DNA of 14,004 nucleotides from an uncultured Flammeovirgaceae bacterium (GTDB lineage Bacteria; Bacteroidota; Bacteroidia; Cytophagales; Cyclobacteriaceae), in the NCBI GenBank assembly GCA_937138955.1, contig CAKZPJ010000419.1, forward strand, positions 1-14,004, read 5' to 3'. Each line of letters begins with the position of its first letter. Position 1 is the first letter of the stretch. The translations under genes and the position numbers were made by a program. This document shows, in pieces, positions 6,899 through 12,707 of the stretch. Below the pieces are notes generated by a model. That model saw only the letters and a list, made by a program, of their open reading frames with translations, ran no database searches and was not told where the DNA came from.

Positions 6899-7360
6899 AT
6901 GAGAAATTTTAATAAAACAACTTGTATAGTTTCACTGCTAGTAATTTGTAGTTGCTCCAGTGAGGTTCGTGAGATAAAATTAGAGACACCTTCTGACTCG
7001 CTAGGTTTTAGCTCATTTCTTTTTGGCCCAAGCGAAGAACAGCCAGAAATTGTTGGTGGGATAACGAATATCTATGAAAAGTTAGAAGAAGAGCTTAATG
7101 CTCCCCCCCAAATTACCGAACGGGGAAAAGTATTTGTTCAGTTTTCATTGGATGCTACGGGGAACACTACGGAGACTACTGCTATTAAAGGAATAAATGA
7201 AGCTGCTGACCAGGAAGCTCTAAGAGCATTTTCGGTCATAGATATACAATTTACTCCAGCTAAGATGAATGGGCGACCGTGTCCGGCTAAAATGGTTCTG
7301 CCGGTAACATTTGATCCGAAACAAAGAGTAACTATCCCAAAAGCCTTGCTTCTTTTATAG
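6899..7360 (+). CDS. Lipoprotein with TonB C-terminal domain
   Basis: A 153-residue protein with a short signal peptide and lipobox I-C-S-C (Cys19). After a linker, Q-P-E-I-V-G-G (48-54) opens a TonB_C-like domain: G-K-V-F-V-Q-F-S-L-D-A-T-G-N (76-89), a helix with A-L-R-A-F, then F-T-P-A-K-M-N-G-R-P-C-P-A-K-M-V-L-P-V-T-F (118-138). In Bacteroidota this domain (PF03544) is common in TonB energy transducers, but those carry an N-terminal transmembrane anchor and a Pro-rich spacer. Here a lipid anchor replaces the helix and there is no long spacer, so coupling to ExbB/D looks unlikely and a stand-alone binding role is more plausible. A GTG two codons upstream (6893) is possible, but the ATG at 6899 gives the normal signal peptide. 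Probably co-transcribed with the serine hydrolase. Confidence 0.8.
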   Translation: MRNFNKTTCIVSLLVICSCSSEVREIKLETPSDSLGFSSFLFGPSEEQPEIVGGITNIYEKLEEELNAPPQITERGKVFVQFSLDATGNTTETTAIKGINEAADQEALRAFSVIDIQFTPAKMNGRPCPAKMVLPVTFDPKQRVTIPKALLLL

Positions 7361-7410
7361 TGTCTGTCTATTTGCTAGATTGGCCCGAAGAGTACAAAAG
7401 AACCGAACCA

Positions 7411-8046
7411 ATGATAGCATTTTTACACACCTCCCGTATTCACATAGAGCGATTTGAAAATCTAGTCAGGAAGTTTGACAAAGAGGTAGGGATCAAGCAT
7501 TTCGTGAACGAAGGCTTGCTGGATTATGCCATGAGTGCGGGTAAAACTGATACGCAGGGTTTTAGGCAGGAAGTGCAATCAATCAAAAATGAACAGCCGG
7601 GACTGATTATCTGCACCTGCTCTACCTACGGCGCTGAATGCGACCAAAGCGCTGATATTGAACGAATAGATCAGCCTATTGTAGAGCACTTAGTAGCTAA
7701 TTACAGCAAGATCGGGTTAGCCTTCACCGCCGTATCAACTAAAATAGTGAGTCAAAATTTGATCGAGAGGATCGCCAAAAGGCAGAATAAACAAGTTGAA
7801 ATTGTCGACTGTGATTGTTCTTCAGCTTGGATGCATTACGAAAACCAAGAATTCGATCAGTACCATAAGACTGTTGCGGAGCAATTGAGAACGTATGAGT
7901 CCGCAGCAGAAGCGATCTTCCTAGCCCAAGCCTCTATGGAAGGGACTAAGCAACACCTCACAGATTTTACCAAAGGAATTTATACTAGCCCCGAGTTTGG
8001 AATCAAGCGCTATTTAGACCGAAGGCAAGGCACTATTAAGCAATGA
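7411..8046 (+). CDS. Asp/Glu racemase superfamily protein
   Basis: A 211-residue protein of the Asp/Glu/hydantoin racemase superfamily (PF01177). The active-site Cys motif is L-I-I-C-T-C-S-T-Y-G (65-74), with C70-S-T as the classic first catalytic position. The C-terminal half has the conserved A-I-F-L-A-Q-A-S-M (168-176), where two-cysteine racemases carry a G-C-x-x-M. The second catalytic Cys is therefore missing there, although C134 and C136 lie elsewhere. One-Cys relatives include isomerases and decarboxylases, so a racemase name would be too strong. The open frame reaches back to a GTG at 7360 overlapping the previous stop, but the ATG at 7411 gives M-I-A-F-L-H-T as a natural first strand and is preceded by AACCGAACCA. 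Its last codons overlap the regulator start in ATGA, indicating translational coupling. Confidence 0.82.
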   Translation: MIAFLHTSRIHIERFENLVRKFDKEVGIKHFVNEGLLDYAMSAGKTDTQGFRQEVQSIKNEQPGLIICTCSTYGAECDQSADIERIDQPIVEHLVANYSKIGLAFTAVSTKIVSQNLIERIAKRQNKQVEIVDCDCSSAWMHYENQEFDQYHKTVAEQLRTYESAAEAIFLAQASMEGTKQHLTDFTKGIYTSPEFGIKRYLDRRQGTIKQ

Positions 8047-8576
8047 AGGAATTATTTCAGAGAGCTTTAGCTGATCTTGCGCCTATTCTTCAATCTGATT
8101 CTTACGAGAAGGGAGCACTACTACATCAAGAGAACACAGTATCTTTCAACGTATACTTCGTTCAATCTGGCGCATTGAGGTCTTTCTATTACGTAGATGG
8201 ACGGGATGTAACCGCCCACTTTGCCTTAGAATACGGTGTGGTGGGTGCTGCCGATAGTATTATCAGAAGGAAGAAGAGTAGGTACAATATTGAGGTTCTG
8301 GAAGACTGCCAAGTATCGGTTTTAGATTATCAAGAGTTAGAATTGTTTCTTAATCAGAACCCTGGCTTAGAACGGTTAGCCCGCAAGCTTACTCAAATGA
8401 TTTACATGGACTTGGTAGAGAGACTAGAAGGAATGACTTTTCTTTCAGCCAAAGACCGATACGAACACTTGACTACTCGCTATCCTGATATTACCCAGCG
8501 AGTGAGCCTAGGTCATATTGCTTCCTTCTTGGGAATCACCCCCGAGACCCTGAGTAGAATCAGAGGTCAGTACTGA
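8043..8576 (+). CDS. Crp/Fnr family transcription regulator with FNR-type recognition helix
   Basis: A 177-residue Crp/Fnr-type regulator. The cyclic-nucleotide-binding-like beta-barrel covers about 15-105 (Y-F-V-Q-S-G-A-L-R-S-F-Y at 38-49, V-S-V-L-D-Y at 91-96), then the long dimer helix (about 108-131), then a C-terminal helix-turn-helix (154-174). The recognition helix reads T-P-E-T-L-S-R-I-R. E168, S171 and R172 have the E-x-x-S-R arrangement by which FNR reads TTGAT half-sites. Only one cysteine (C89) is present and there is no N-terminal Cys cluster, so it should not carry the oxygen-sensing Fe-S centre of true FNR; no complete cAMP phosphate-binding signature is visible either. It overlaps the upstream gene by 4 nt (ATGA). 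A perfect FNR-type box lies 4 nt beyond its stop, upstream of the next gene. Confidence 0.92.
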   Translation: MKELFQRALADLAPILQSDSYEKGALLHQENTVSFNVYFVQSGALRSFYYVDGRDVTAHFALEYGVVGAADSIIRRKKSRYNIEVLEDCQVSVLDYQELELFLNQNPGLERLARKLTQMIYMDLVERLEGMTFLSAKDRYEHLTTRYPDITQRVSLGHIASFLGITPETLSRIRGQY

Positions 8577-8580
8577 TTTT

Positions 8581-8594
8581 TTGATATACATCAA
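8581..8594. promoter_or_regulatory. Perfect FNR-type operator TTGAT-ATAC-ATCAA
   Basis: The site matches the FNR consensus TTGAT-N4-ATCAA at all ten defined positions. It lies 4 nt after the stop of a regulator whose recognition helix (E-T-L-S-R) predicts just this half-site. The centre is 8587.5. With the -7-like element at 8617-8624 and a start near 8629, the centre would lie around -41.5, the class-II activator position. The sequence match is certain; binding by the neighbouring regulator is inferred. Confidence 0.7.
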
Positions 8595-8608
8595 GAACTA
8601 ATAAGAGC

Positions 8609-8642
8609 CTGATTTTTAACTTCGCCCTATTAGAAAAATCAG
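8609..8642 (+). promoter_or_regulatory. Promoter region with -7-like element and 9-bp inverted repeat
   Basis: TAACTTCG (8617-8624) fits the Bacteroidota -7 element TAnnTTTG with one mismatch. No -33 TTG lies at normal distance, as often at activator-dependent promoters. It lies within an inverted repeat, CTGATTTTT (8609-8617) and AAAAATCAG (8634-8642), with a third direct copy at 8573-8581. The repeat ends 4 nt before the ATG at 8647, so the leader could fold over the start. Confidence 0.4.
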
Positions 8643-8646
8643 CGAT

Positions 8647-9027
8647 ATGCTAACCAACATCACTTTTAAAAAACTCTTTCTTATTGATAGTATAGGGGCT
8701 GTTTTTACGGCACTTATGTTGAGCCAAGTGTTAGCTCAATTCGAGTATGCTTTCGGAATACCTCAACCAACGCTCTTTACTTTGGCCAGCATTGCTGCTG
8801 GTTTTGCATTGTACTCTATAACGTGCTACTGGTTAGTAAAAAAGCACTGGAGGCGTTATCTAATCGCTATTGCTGGAGCTAATACTGCATATTGCATCCT
8901 AACTTTAGGATTAATGATCAAATTATCTGATACTATAACCCATTTGGGAATCGCCTATTTTGGAGGAGAAATTATATTAGTTGTAGCATTAGCTATACTC
9001 GAGTTTCAATTTGCCAGAACCAGATAA
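8647..9027 (+). CDS. Four-helix membrane protein of unknown function
   Basis: A 126-residue integral membrane protein with four hydrophobic segments: about 9-30, 42-64, 69-92 and 99-121. Short loops separate them, with a basic K-K-H-W-R-R between the second and third. No motif of a known enzyme or transporter was recognised. The start ATG is 70 nt after the regulator stop, behind the FNR-type box and the -7-like element. It is therefore the most likely direct target of the Crp/Fnr protein, and racemase, regulator and this gene may form one functional group. The stop TAA (9025-9027) directly abuts the remnant of an unrelated acetyltransferase gene, so DNA was lost at this junction; this protein's own last residues (F-Q-F-A-R-T-R) could in principle be altered. 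Confidence 0.75.
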   Translation: MLTNITFKKLFLIDSIGAVFTALMLSQVLAQFEYAFGIPQPTLFTLASIAAGFALYSITCYWLVKKHWRRYLIAIAGANTAYCILTLGLMIKLSDTITHLGIAYFGGEIILVVALAILEFQFARTR

Positions 9028-9029
9028 AG

Positions 9030-9260
9030 CGAGGAAAAGGCATTGGTTCAGAACTTATGAGTGCGTTGATAATATCTTCGGAAAACAACGGAAGTTGGAC
9101 ACTGAGCTCAATTGTGTTTTCAGGCAACCAAGCAACCTTACAACTTCACAAAAAATTTGGTTTCAGAATCGTAGGAACCAGAAAAAGGATTGCTCAACTT
9201 AATGGTCAGTGGAAAGACACCATCTTGGTGGAAAGAAGAAGTGAAATCATTGGAACGTAG
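9030..9260 (+). pseudogene. 3' remnant of a GNAT acetyltransferase gene (phosphinothricin-acetyltransferase-like)
   Basis: From 9030 the frame reads R-G-K-G-I-G-S-E-L-M, the acetyl-CoA pyrophosphate-binding motif A (R-x-x-G-x-G) of GNAT enzymes. It continues through N-Q-A-T-L-Q-L-H-K-K-F-G-F-R-I-V-G (motif B) to L-N-G-Q-W-K-D-T-I-L-V-E-R-R-S, the typical end of PAT/bar-like acetyltransferases, with a normal stop. The N-terminal half (roughly 85-90 residues of a 165-residue family) is absent; its place is taken by the end of the membrane-protein gene, whose stop TAA is at 9025-9027. An ATG at 9057 could give a 67-residue product lacking motif A, so no acetyltransferase activity is expected. 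Conservation of the remaining sequence, with no stops or frameshifts, suggests a recent deletion. Confidence 0.8.
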
Positions 9261-9449
9261 ATAACGCAGAATGTGTATATTCCTCACTTCCACAAAGCAA
9301 CTAAAAAGGTTGAGTAAATTATTCTACCGGCTCACATCAGAATACTTCCTAGCGTTTACTCTAAATTTCGTTAAATTTTAACCCTAAAATCAGCAAATTA
9401 GCTGAGGGCTAACTTGAAATTCTATTACCTAAGTTCAAAAATTTATCTT
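9261..9449 (+). other. Intergenic region upstream of the bestrophin gene
   Basis: No gene seen in these 189 nt. It holds an AT-rich palindrome GTTAAA-T-TTTAAC (9370-9382), a small inverted repeat TTAGC-N5-GCTAA (9398-9412) and a -7-like TAAATTTC (9362-9369). It probably contains the promoter of the downstream unit, but no element is convincing alone. The in-frame TTG at 9414 is not regarded as the start. Confidence 0.35.
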
Positions 9450-10511
9450 ATGTACACTAAAAAAGTTTTCAAGGCATTAGATATGTTTCTGTGGACTCGA
9501 TACGAAACCTTTAGCTTCTTAGCTATTATAATAGTTGCCGTCGGGTTGTATCAAATCCTCGGTCTGGAATGGCTAAAAATTCCTTGGACTCCTTTAGCAC
9601 TTATTGGTACGGCAGTAGCGTTTGTCATCGGTTTCCAAAATAATTCGGCCTACGGCAGAATCTGGGAAGCCCGGAAAATATGGGGCGGTATTGTGAATAC
9701 TTCCCGAACGTTTGGCATGTTTTTGCAAGATATGGTCACTAACGAGCACACTACTATTAAGCTATCTAAAGAAGAGCTATTCCACGAGATTAAAACCTTA
9801 ACCTATCGCCACATTGCCTGGATGACTGCTTTACGCCATGCCATGCGAACCCCCAAACCTTGGGAAACAATTAACCAAGAAAAATCTAATAGAGAATGGA
9901 GTGCCACCATTAGGCCCCCCGAACGGGAGTCAACGGCTGAAAAAGATATGAAAGCTTACCTTTCAGAGAAAGATATGGAGTACGTGATGCAAAAGGGCAA
10001 CCATCAAACTGCCTTACTGTATTTGCAATCTCATCACTTACGAAGACTAAAGGAGAGCGGAGTGATTTGGGAATTTTCGTTTCTGGAGCTGGAGGGTGTA
10101 CTACAAGAATTATTTACCCTACAGGGAAAATCTGAGCGAATAAAAAACTTTCCTTATCCACGGCACTTTGCCTCGCTCAACCACTACTTTATGTGGATTT
10201 TCGTGCTGCTACTACCGCTAGCAATCATTCCCCAATTCGCTGAAATTGGTAAAGAAATGAGCCAAAACCACCCCACTATCGGTGGCCTTTTCATTTGGCT
10301 ATCAGTACCTTTCTACGTAACTGTAGCTTGGGTATTCCATACTATGGAAAGAATTGGTCGGACGGGTGAGAACCCATTTGAAGGCTCAGCCAACGACGTG
10401 CCTATTTCTACCATCGCCCGCGGCATTGAAATTGATCTGCGGCAAAACCTAGGGGAGGCTAACGATGAAATCCCTGACCCGTTTCCAGTGTTCTACGATA
10501 CTCAGATGTAA
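9450..10511 (+). CDS. Bestrophin-family channel protein (UPF0187)
   Basis: A 353-residue bestrophin-family (PF01062) membrane protein. The signature G-F-Q-N-N-S-A-Y-G-R-I-W-E-A-R-K-I-W-G (61-79) is the conserved pore-lining neck region of bacterial bestrophins. Hydrophobic helices lie at about 21-38, 47-64, 248-268 and 281-302. The conserved end E-R-I-G-R-T-G-E-N-P-F-E-G-S-A-N-D-V-P (about 308-326), with I-E-I-D-L-R-Q-N-L-G-E, is present. Bacterial members form pentameric ion channels; the Klebsiella homologue is sodium-selective. It is somewhat longer than the roughly 305 residues of that homologue, with an extra charged stretch around residues 145-195. The ATG at 9450 gives M-Y-T-K-K-V-F; the frame extends to a TTG at 9414 without family similarity. 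It is followed on the same strand by two small membrane-protein genes. Confidence 0.93.
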   Translation: MYTKKVFKALDMFLWTRYETFSFLAIIIVAVGLYQILGLEWLKIPWTPLALIGTAVAFVIGFQNNSAYGRIWEARKIWGGIVNTSRTFGMFLQDMVTNEHTTIKLSKEELFHEIKTLTYRHIAWMTALRHAMRTPKPWETINQEKSNREWSATIRPPERESTAEKDMKAYLSEKDMEYVMQKGNHQTALLYLQSHHLRRLKESGVIWEFSFLELEGVLQELFTLQGKSERIKNFPYPRHFASLNHYFMWIFVLLLPLAIIPQFAEIGKEMSQNHPTIGGLFIWLSVPFYVTVAWVFHTMERIGRTGENPFEGSANDVPISTIARGIEIDLRQNLGEANDEIPDPFPVFYDTQM

Positions 10512-10552
10512 GAAGCTGAGAAATTATTGCTGAAAAATTAGTAGATTAAAAG

Positions 10553-10729
10553 ATGGAATACGCAAAATTATTGGTAGGTATTGTGCTCACTGTTGTTTTC
10601 GCCTGGATTTTGGTGAGAAATAGCCGAAGGACTGGTTGGAAGAGTGCCGTATTGACTGTAGACAATGTACTGATCATTATCGCCGGTATTTGTTTAATTG
10701 TTTTTTCTGCGCGTTCTCTCATCTTTTGA
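10553..10729 (+). CDS. 58-residue two-helix small membrane protein
   Basis: ATG at 10553 to TGA at 10727-10729, starting M-E-Y-A-K-L-L-V-G-I-V. Two hydrophobic helices (about 5-20 and 38-55) are joined by a basic stretch R-N-S-R-R-T-G-W-K, which suggests a hairpin with a cytoplasmic loop. It starts 41 nt after the bestrophin stop and ends 17 nt before the next ATG (10747), so it fits an operon of three membrane genes. No family recognised. Hydrophobic periodicity, start, stop and spacing support a real gene, but the short length leaves doubt. A second frame overlapping it (from 10636) is only an extension of the downstream gene. Confidence 0.6.
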   Translation: MEYAKLLVGIVLTVVFAWILVRNSRRTGWKSAVLTVDNVLIIIAGICLIVFSARSLIF

Positions 10730-10746
10730 CTACAGAACATCAACTC

Positions 10747-11259
10747 ATGATAAAAGTAAAAGAGTCAACGTATTTACTGGAGCTATCGCCCAACGAGGCA
10801 GCCGATAGACTATACGCCAAAACTTCTCGCAAATCTATGCTTCAGTTTACCAATACTGCTGCTTATGCTATTTTTCCCGAACGACTCATGATTGGTCAAA
10901 AAATAGAGAATGGAGCAGTGATCAGCCGATACCGGAAAATGTGGGAAGCGATCATGCCCAAGATTTACGCTACTTGGACAGTTGAACGATCAGATCATCA
11001 AACCGAACTGAAAATTGTCAGTAAACTTGGGATAGTCACCGAACTGTTTGCATTCATTATCTCGCTACCCATAGTTATCAACTCGATATTGCTGTTTATT
11101 GATGGCAATCCGGTTCAACTACTGAATGATTCCCTACTTTCTGTCTCTCTGCTTATTCTTGGCTACCTTTTTACCAAGGTTGAAGTAAAGAAGACTGAGC
11201 AACTACTGCTTCGGATTGCTGATGAAAAAGTAATCGCCAAAAAGGAAATGGCTTGTTAG
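10747..11259 (+). CDS. 170-residue two-helix membrane protein, unknown function
   Basis: A protein starting M-I-K-V-K-E-S-T-Y. The N-terminal 100 residues look soluble (L-E-L-S-P-N-E-A-A-D-R-L-Y at 10-22, R-L-M-I-G-Q-K-I-E-N-G near 46-56). They are followed by two membrane helices (about 102-123 and 129-148) and a charged C-terminal tail (V-E-V-K-K-T-E-Q-L-L-L-R-I-A-D-E-K). The frame is open back to 10636, but that extension overlaps the 58-residue gene in another frame and has no sensible start context, so 10747 is chosen. No family recognised. Probable last gene of the bestrophin unit. It is convergent with the Uma2 gene; only 13 nt separate the stops. An A7/T6 stem (11266-11285) at the junction could act as a weak two-way terminator. 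Confidence 0.7.
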   Translation: MIKVKESTYLLELSPNEAADRLYAKTSRKSMLQFTNTAAYAIFPERLMIGQKIENGAVISRYRKMWEAIMPKIYATWTVERSDHQTELKIVSKLGIVTELFAFIISLPIVINSILLFIDGNPVQLLNDSLLSVSLLILGYLFTKVEVKKTEQLLLRIADEKVIAKKEMAC

Positions 11260-11272
11260 GTCAATAAAAAAA

Positions 11273-11839
11273 TTAGTTCTTTTTTGGAAAAATATCGCTA
11301 GGTGAGATAGTTAAGTCCTCTAGAAATTTAAACGGTTGTTGATGAATCTCTGCTCTGAGATATTGGTTACCATCTGGCTGAGAATAAACTTCTACCTGTC
11401 GCTTAGTCAAATTAACAATCCAATAAACGAGAATGCCTGCCGAAGCATATTGAGCATATTTTCTATTCCGATCGTAGGAGTAGGTAGAGTCAGATATTTC
11501 TACTAGTAGAACAATATCAGTAGCGGTGATTCGCTCCTCCTCTAGTAATTCAGGACGGAAGTTAGCAACCACTAAATCTGGCTGAGGTAATGACTGTTTT
11601 GATAACTCAATCGGGTTTTGCTGGCTGATAATGTACTGATCTGAAGAAAAATTCTGCGTAAGGAATCGGCTTAACTTTAGCAGACAGGCTATGTGAGGTT
11701 GATTAATTGGCGACATGTCGATAATTTCTCCGTCAATAAGCTCAATTCGTTGATCAGGGGTGAGTACCCCGCTTTCTTCCATAAGAAGCAGATCATCTAC
11801 GCTAAATCGGTGACGGACAGGAACTGAAATCATACCCAT
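11273..11839 (-). CDS. Uma2 family (DUF820) PD-(D/E)XK nuclease-fold protein
   Basis: A 188-residue Uma2-family protein. After F-S-V-D-D-L-L-L-M (12-20) comes R-I-E-L-I-D-G-E-I-I-D-M-S-P-I (31-45), the family signature. The nuclease core has P87-D88, then L-V-E-I-S (112-116) with E114, then Y-D-R-N-R-K-Y (122-128) with K127, followed by Y-A-S-A-G-I-L-V-Y-W-I-V-N-L. This is the PD...ExS...K arrangement of Uma2 (restriction-endonuclease-like fold). Biological role unknown; the genes are common and often in many copies in Cytophagales and cyanobacteria. ATGs at 11839 and 11833 are both possible; the longer frame runs through the terminator hairpin at 11846-11873 and is unlikely. It lies downstream of a terminator, so it is probably expressed separately from the carbohydrate genes. 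Confidence 0.88.
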   Translation of the reverse strand: MGMISVPVRHRFSVDDLLLMEESGVLTPDQRIELIDGEIIDMSPINQPHIACLLKLSRFLTQNFSSDQYIISQQNPIELSKQSLPQPDLVVANFRPELLEEERITATDIVLLVEISDSTYSYDRNRKYAQYASAGILVYWIVNLTKRQVEVYSQPDGNQYLRAEIHQQPFKFLEDLTISPSDIFPKKN

Positions 11840-11845
11840 GAAACG

Positions 11846-11873
11846 AAAAAAAGAGGGCAAAGGATGCCCCCTC
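11846..11873 (-). terminator. Intrinsic terminator after the DUF1080 gene
   Basis: On the minus strand a GC-rich stem, GAGGGGGCA / TGCCCTC, with loop TCCTT and one bulged base is followed directly by seven T. It starts 7 nt after the DUF1080 stop codon and should end transcription of the rhamnosidase/DUF1080 unit before the Uma2 gene. Confidence 0.8.
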
Positions 11874-11879
11874 AAAATG

Positions 11880-12617
11880 CTACATTTCTTTAATACGAAT
11901 GTTACGCCACATCACCTGCAAGGTATCATCTGTTCGGATAGAGTGAACTTGCAGAGCAATAAACCCACTGGCATCCATGTCATCTACCACTTCTACCGCT
12001 TGCACTCCGTTTACATACGTTCGAAGGGTATCGCCCATCGCTTCTACCCGAAACTTGTTCCAGTCGTCACGTTTGAAGGCTTTTTGAGCTGCTTCGTTTT
12101 CGGCGAGGTTCTGTAGCCACCCCCGGCGGGCTTCATCATATATTCCGCCGCTGTACGAGCGAGGCGAAGGGTCAATTTCCACTTGGTAGCCACGTACCCG
12201 ACCTTTCTCGCGTTTACGCTCTACCATTTCCCCTTGACCATTTTTAGTCATGTAGGTACTGTCTTTCTCATATTGGCCACTGCGGATTTGTACTCCCGAA
12301 TTGAGAGCAGTATCCACCATCACTTCGTACTCCAGAATAAAATCACTGTACATTTTTTCGGTCGCCAAAAAGCTGTTAGGCTCGCCCGCTTTAGTGGTGC
12401 CAATTACCACTCCATCTTTGATTTCGTATTCGGCCTGACCGTTTAATTGCGTCCAGCCGTCTTTGGTATCAGTGGTAAACATATTTACCCATTCGCTGTC
12501 GTCAGCTACCGTAACTTCTTCGACTTCAGCCGCTTGCTCGGAAGAACCGCCACAAGAAAATAAACCCAATAAGGTTAAGCTAAATAAACCGTTTAGCCAA
12601 TAATTACTAATTTTCAT
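11880..12617 (-). CDS. DUF1080 (3-keto-disaccharide hydrolase fold) lipoprotein
   Basis: A 245-residue protein of the DUF1080 / 3-keto-disaccharide hydrolase family (PF06439, concanavalin-like jelly roll). The signal peptide ends in L-F-S-C (Cys22), so it is a lipoprotein. Family features are G-W-T-Q-L-N-G with Y-E-I-K-D-G-V-V-I-G (54-73), N-S-G-V-Q-I-R-S (106-113), G-Y-Q-V-E-I-D (143-149), G-G-I-Y-D-E-A-R-R-G-W-L (157-168), N-G-V-Q-A-V-E (203-209) and A-L-Q-V-H-S (221-226). Members are known or predicted to bind or cleave glycosides, some 3-keto-glycosides, outside the cytoplasm. The gene lies 90 nt downstream of the rhamnosidase on the same strand and is closed by an intrinsic terminator, which suggests joint work on rhamnose-containing glycans. 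The 90-nt gap (12618-12707) holds no clear promoter. Confidence 0.9.
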   Translation of the reverse strand: MKISNYWLNGLFSLTLLGLFSCGGSSEQAAEVEEVTVADDSEWVNMFTTDTKDGWTQLNGQAEYEIKDGVVIGTTKAGEPNSFLATEKMYSDFILEYEVMVDTALNSGVQIRSGQYEKDSTYMTKNGQGEMVERKREKGRVRGYQVEIDPSPRSYSGGIYDEARRGWLQNLAENEAAQKAFKRDDWNKFRVEAMGDTLRTYVNGVQAVEVVDDMDASGFIALQVHSIRTDDTLQVMWRNIRIKEM

Positions 12618-12707
12618 AGAATAATGAGTTGTGTGAAATTGTTAAAATATTAGGGATAAAATTCTGATTTATTTGTTGGAAATGCAACTGCAGTGGGAAA
12701 AGCTAGT

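Noticed and set aside
10636..10746. N-terminal extension of the 170-residue protein back to 10636
   Set aside because: It overlaps the 58-residue gene in another frame, is rich in Cys and Arg unlike the rest, and a natural ATG lies at 10747 after a 17-nt gap.
11266..11285. A7/T6 stem between the convergent stops as a strong terminator
   Set aside because: The stem consists of A-T pairs only and would be weak; mentioned only as a possibility with the adjacent gene.
11840..11875. Longer start of the Uma2 protein at 11875
   Set aside because: The extension reads through the terminator hairpin of the upstream gene, and the family's normal N-terminus starts at 11839 or 11833.
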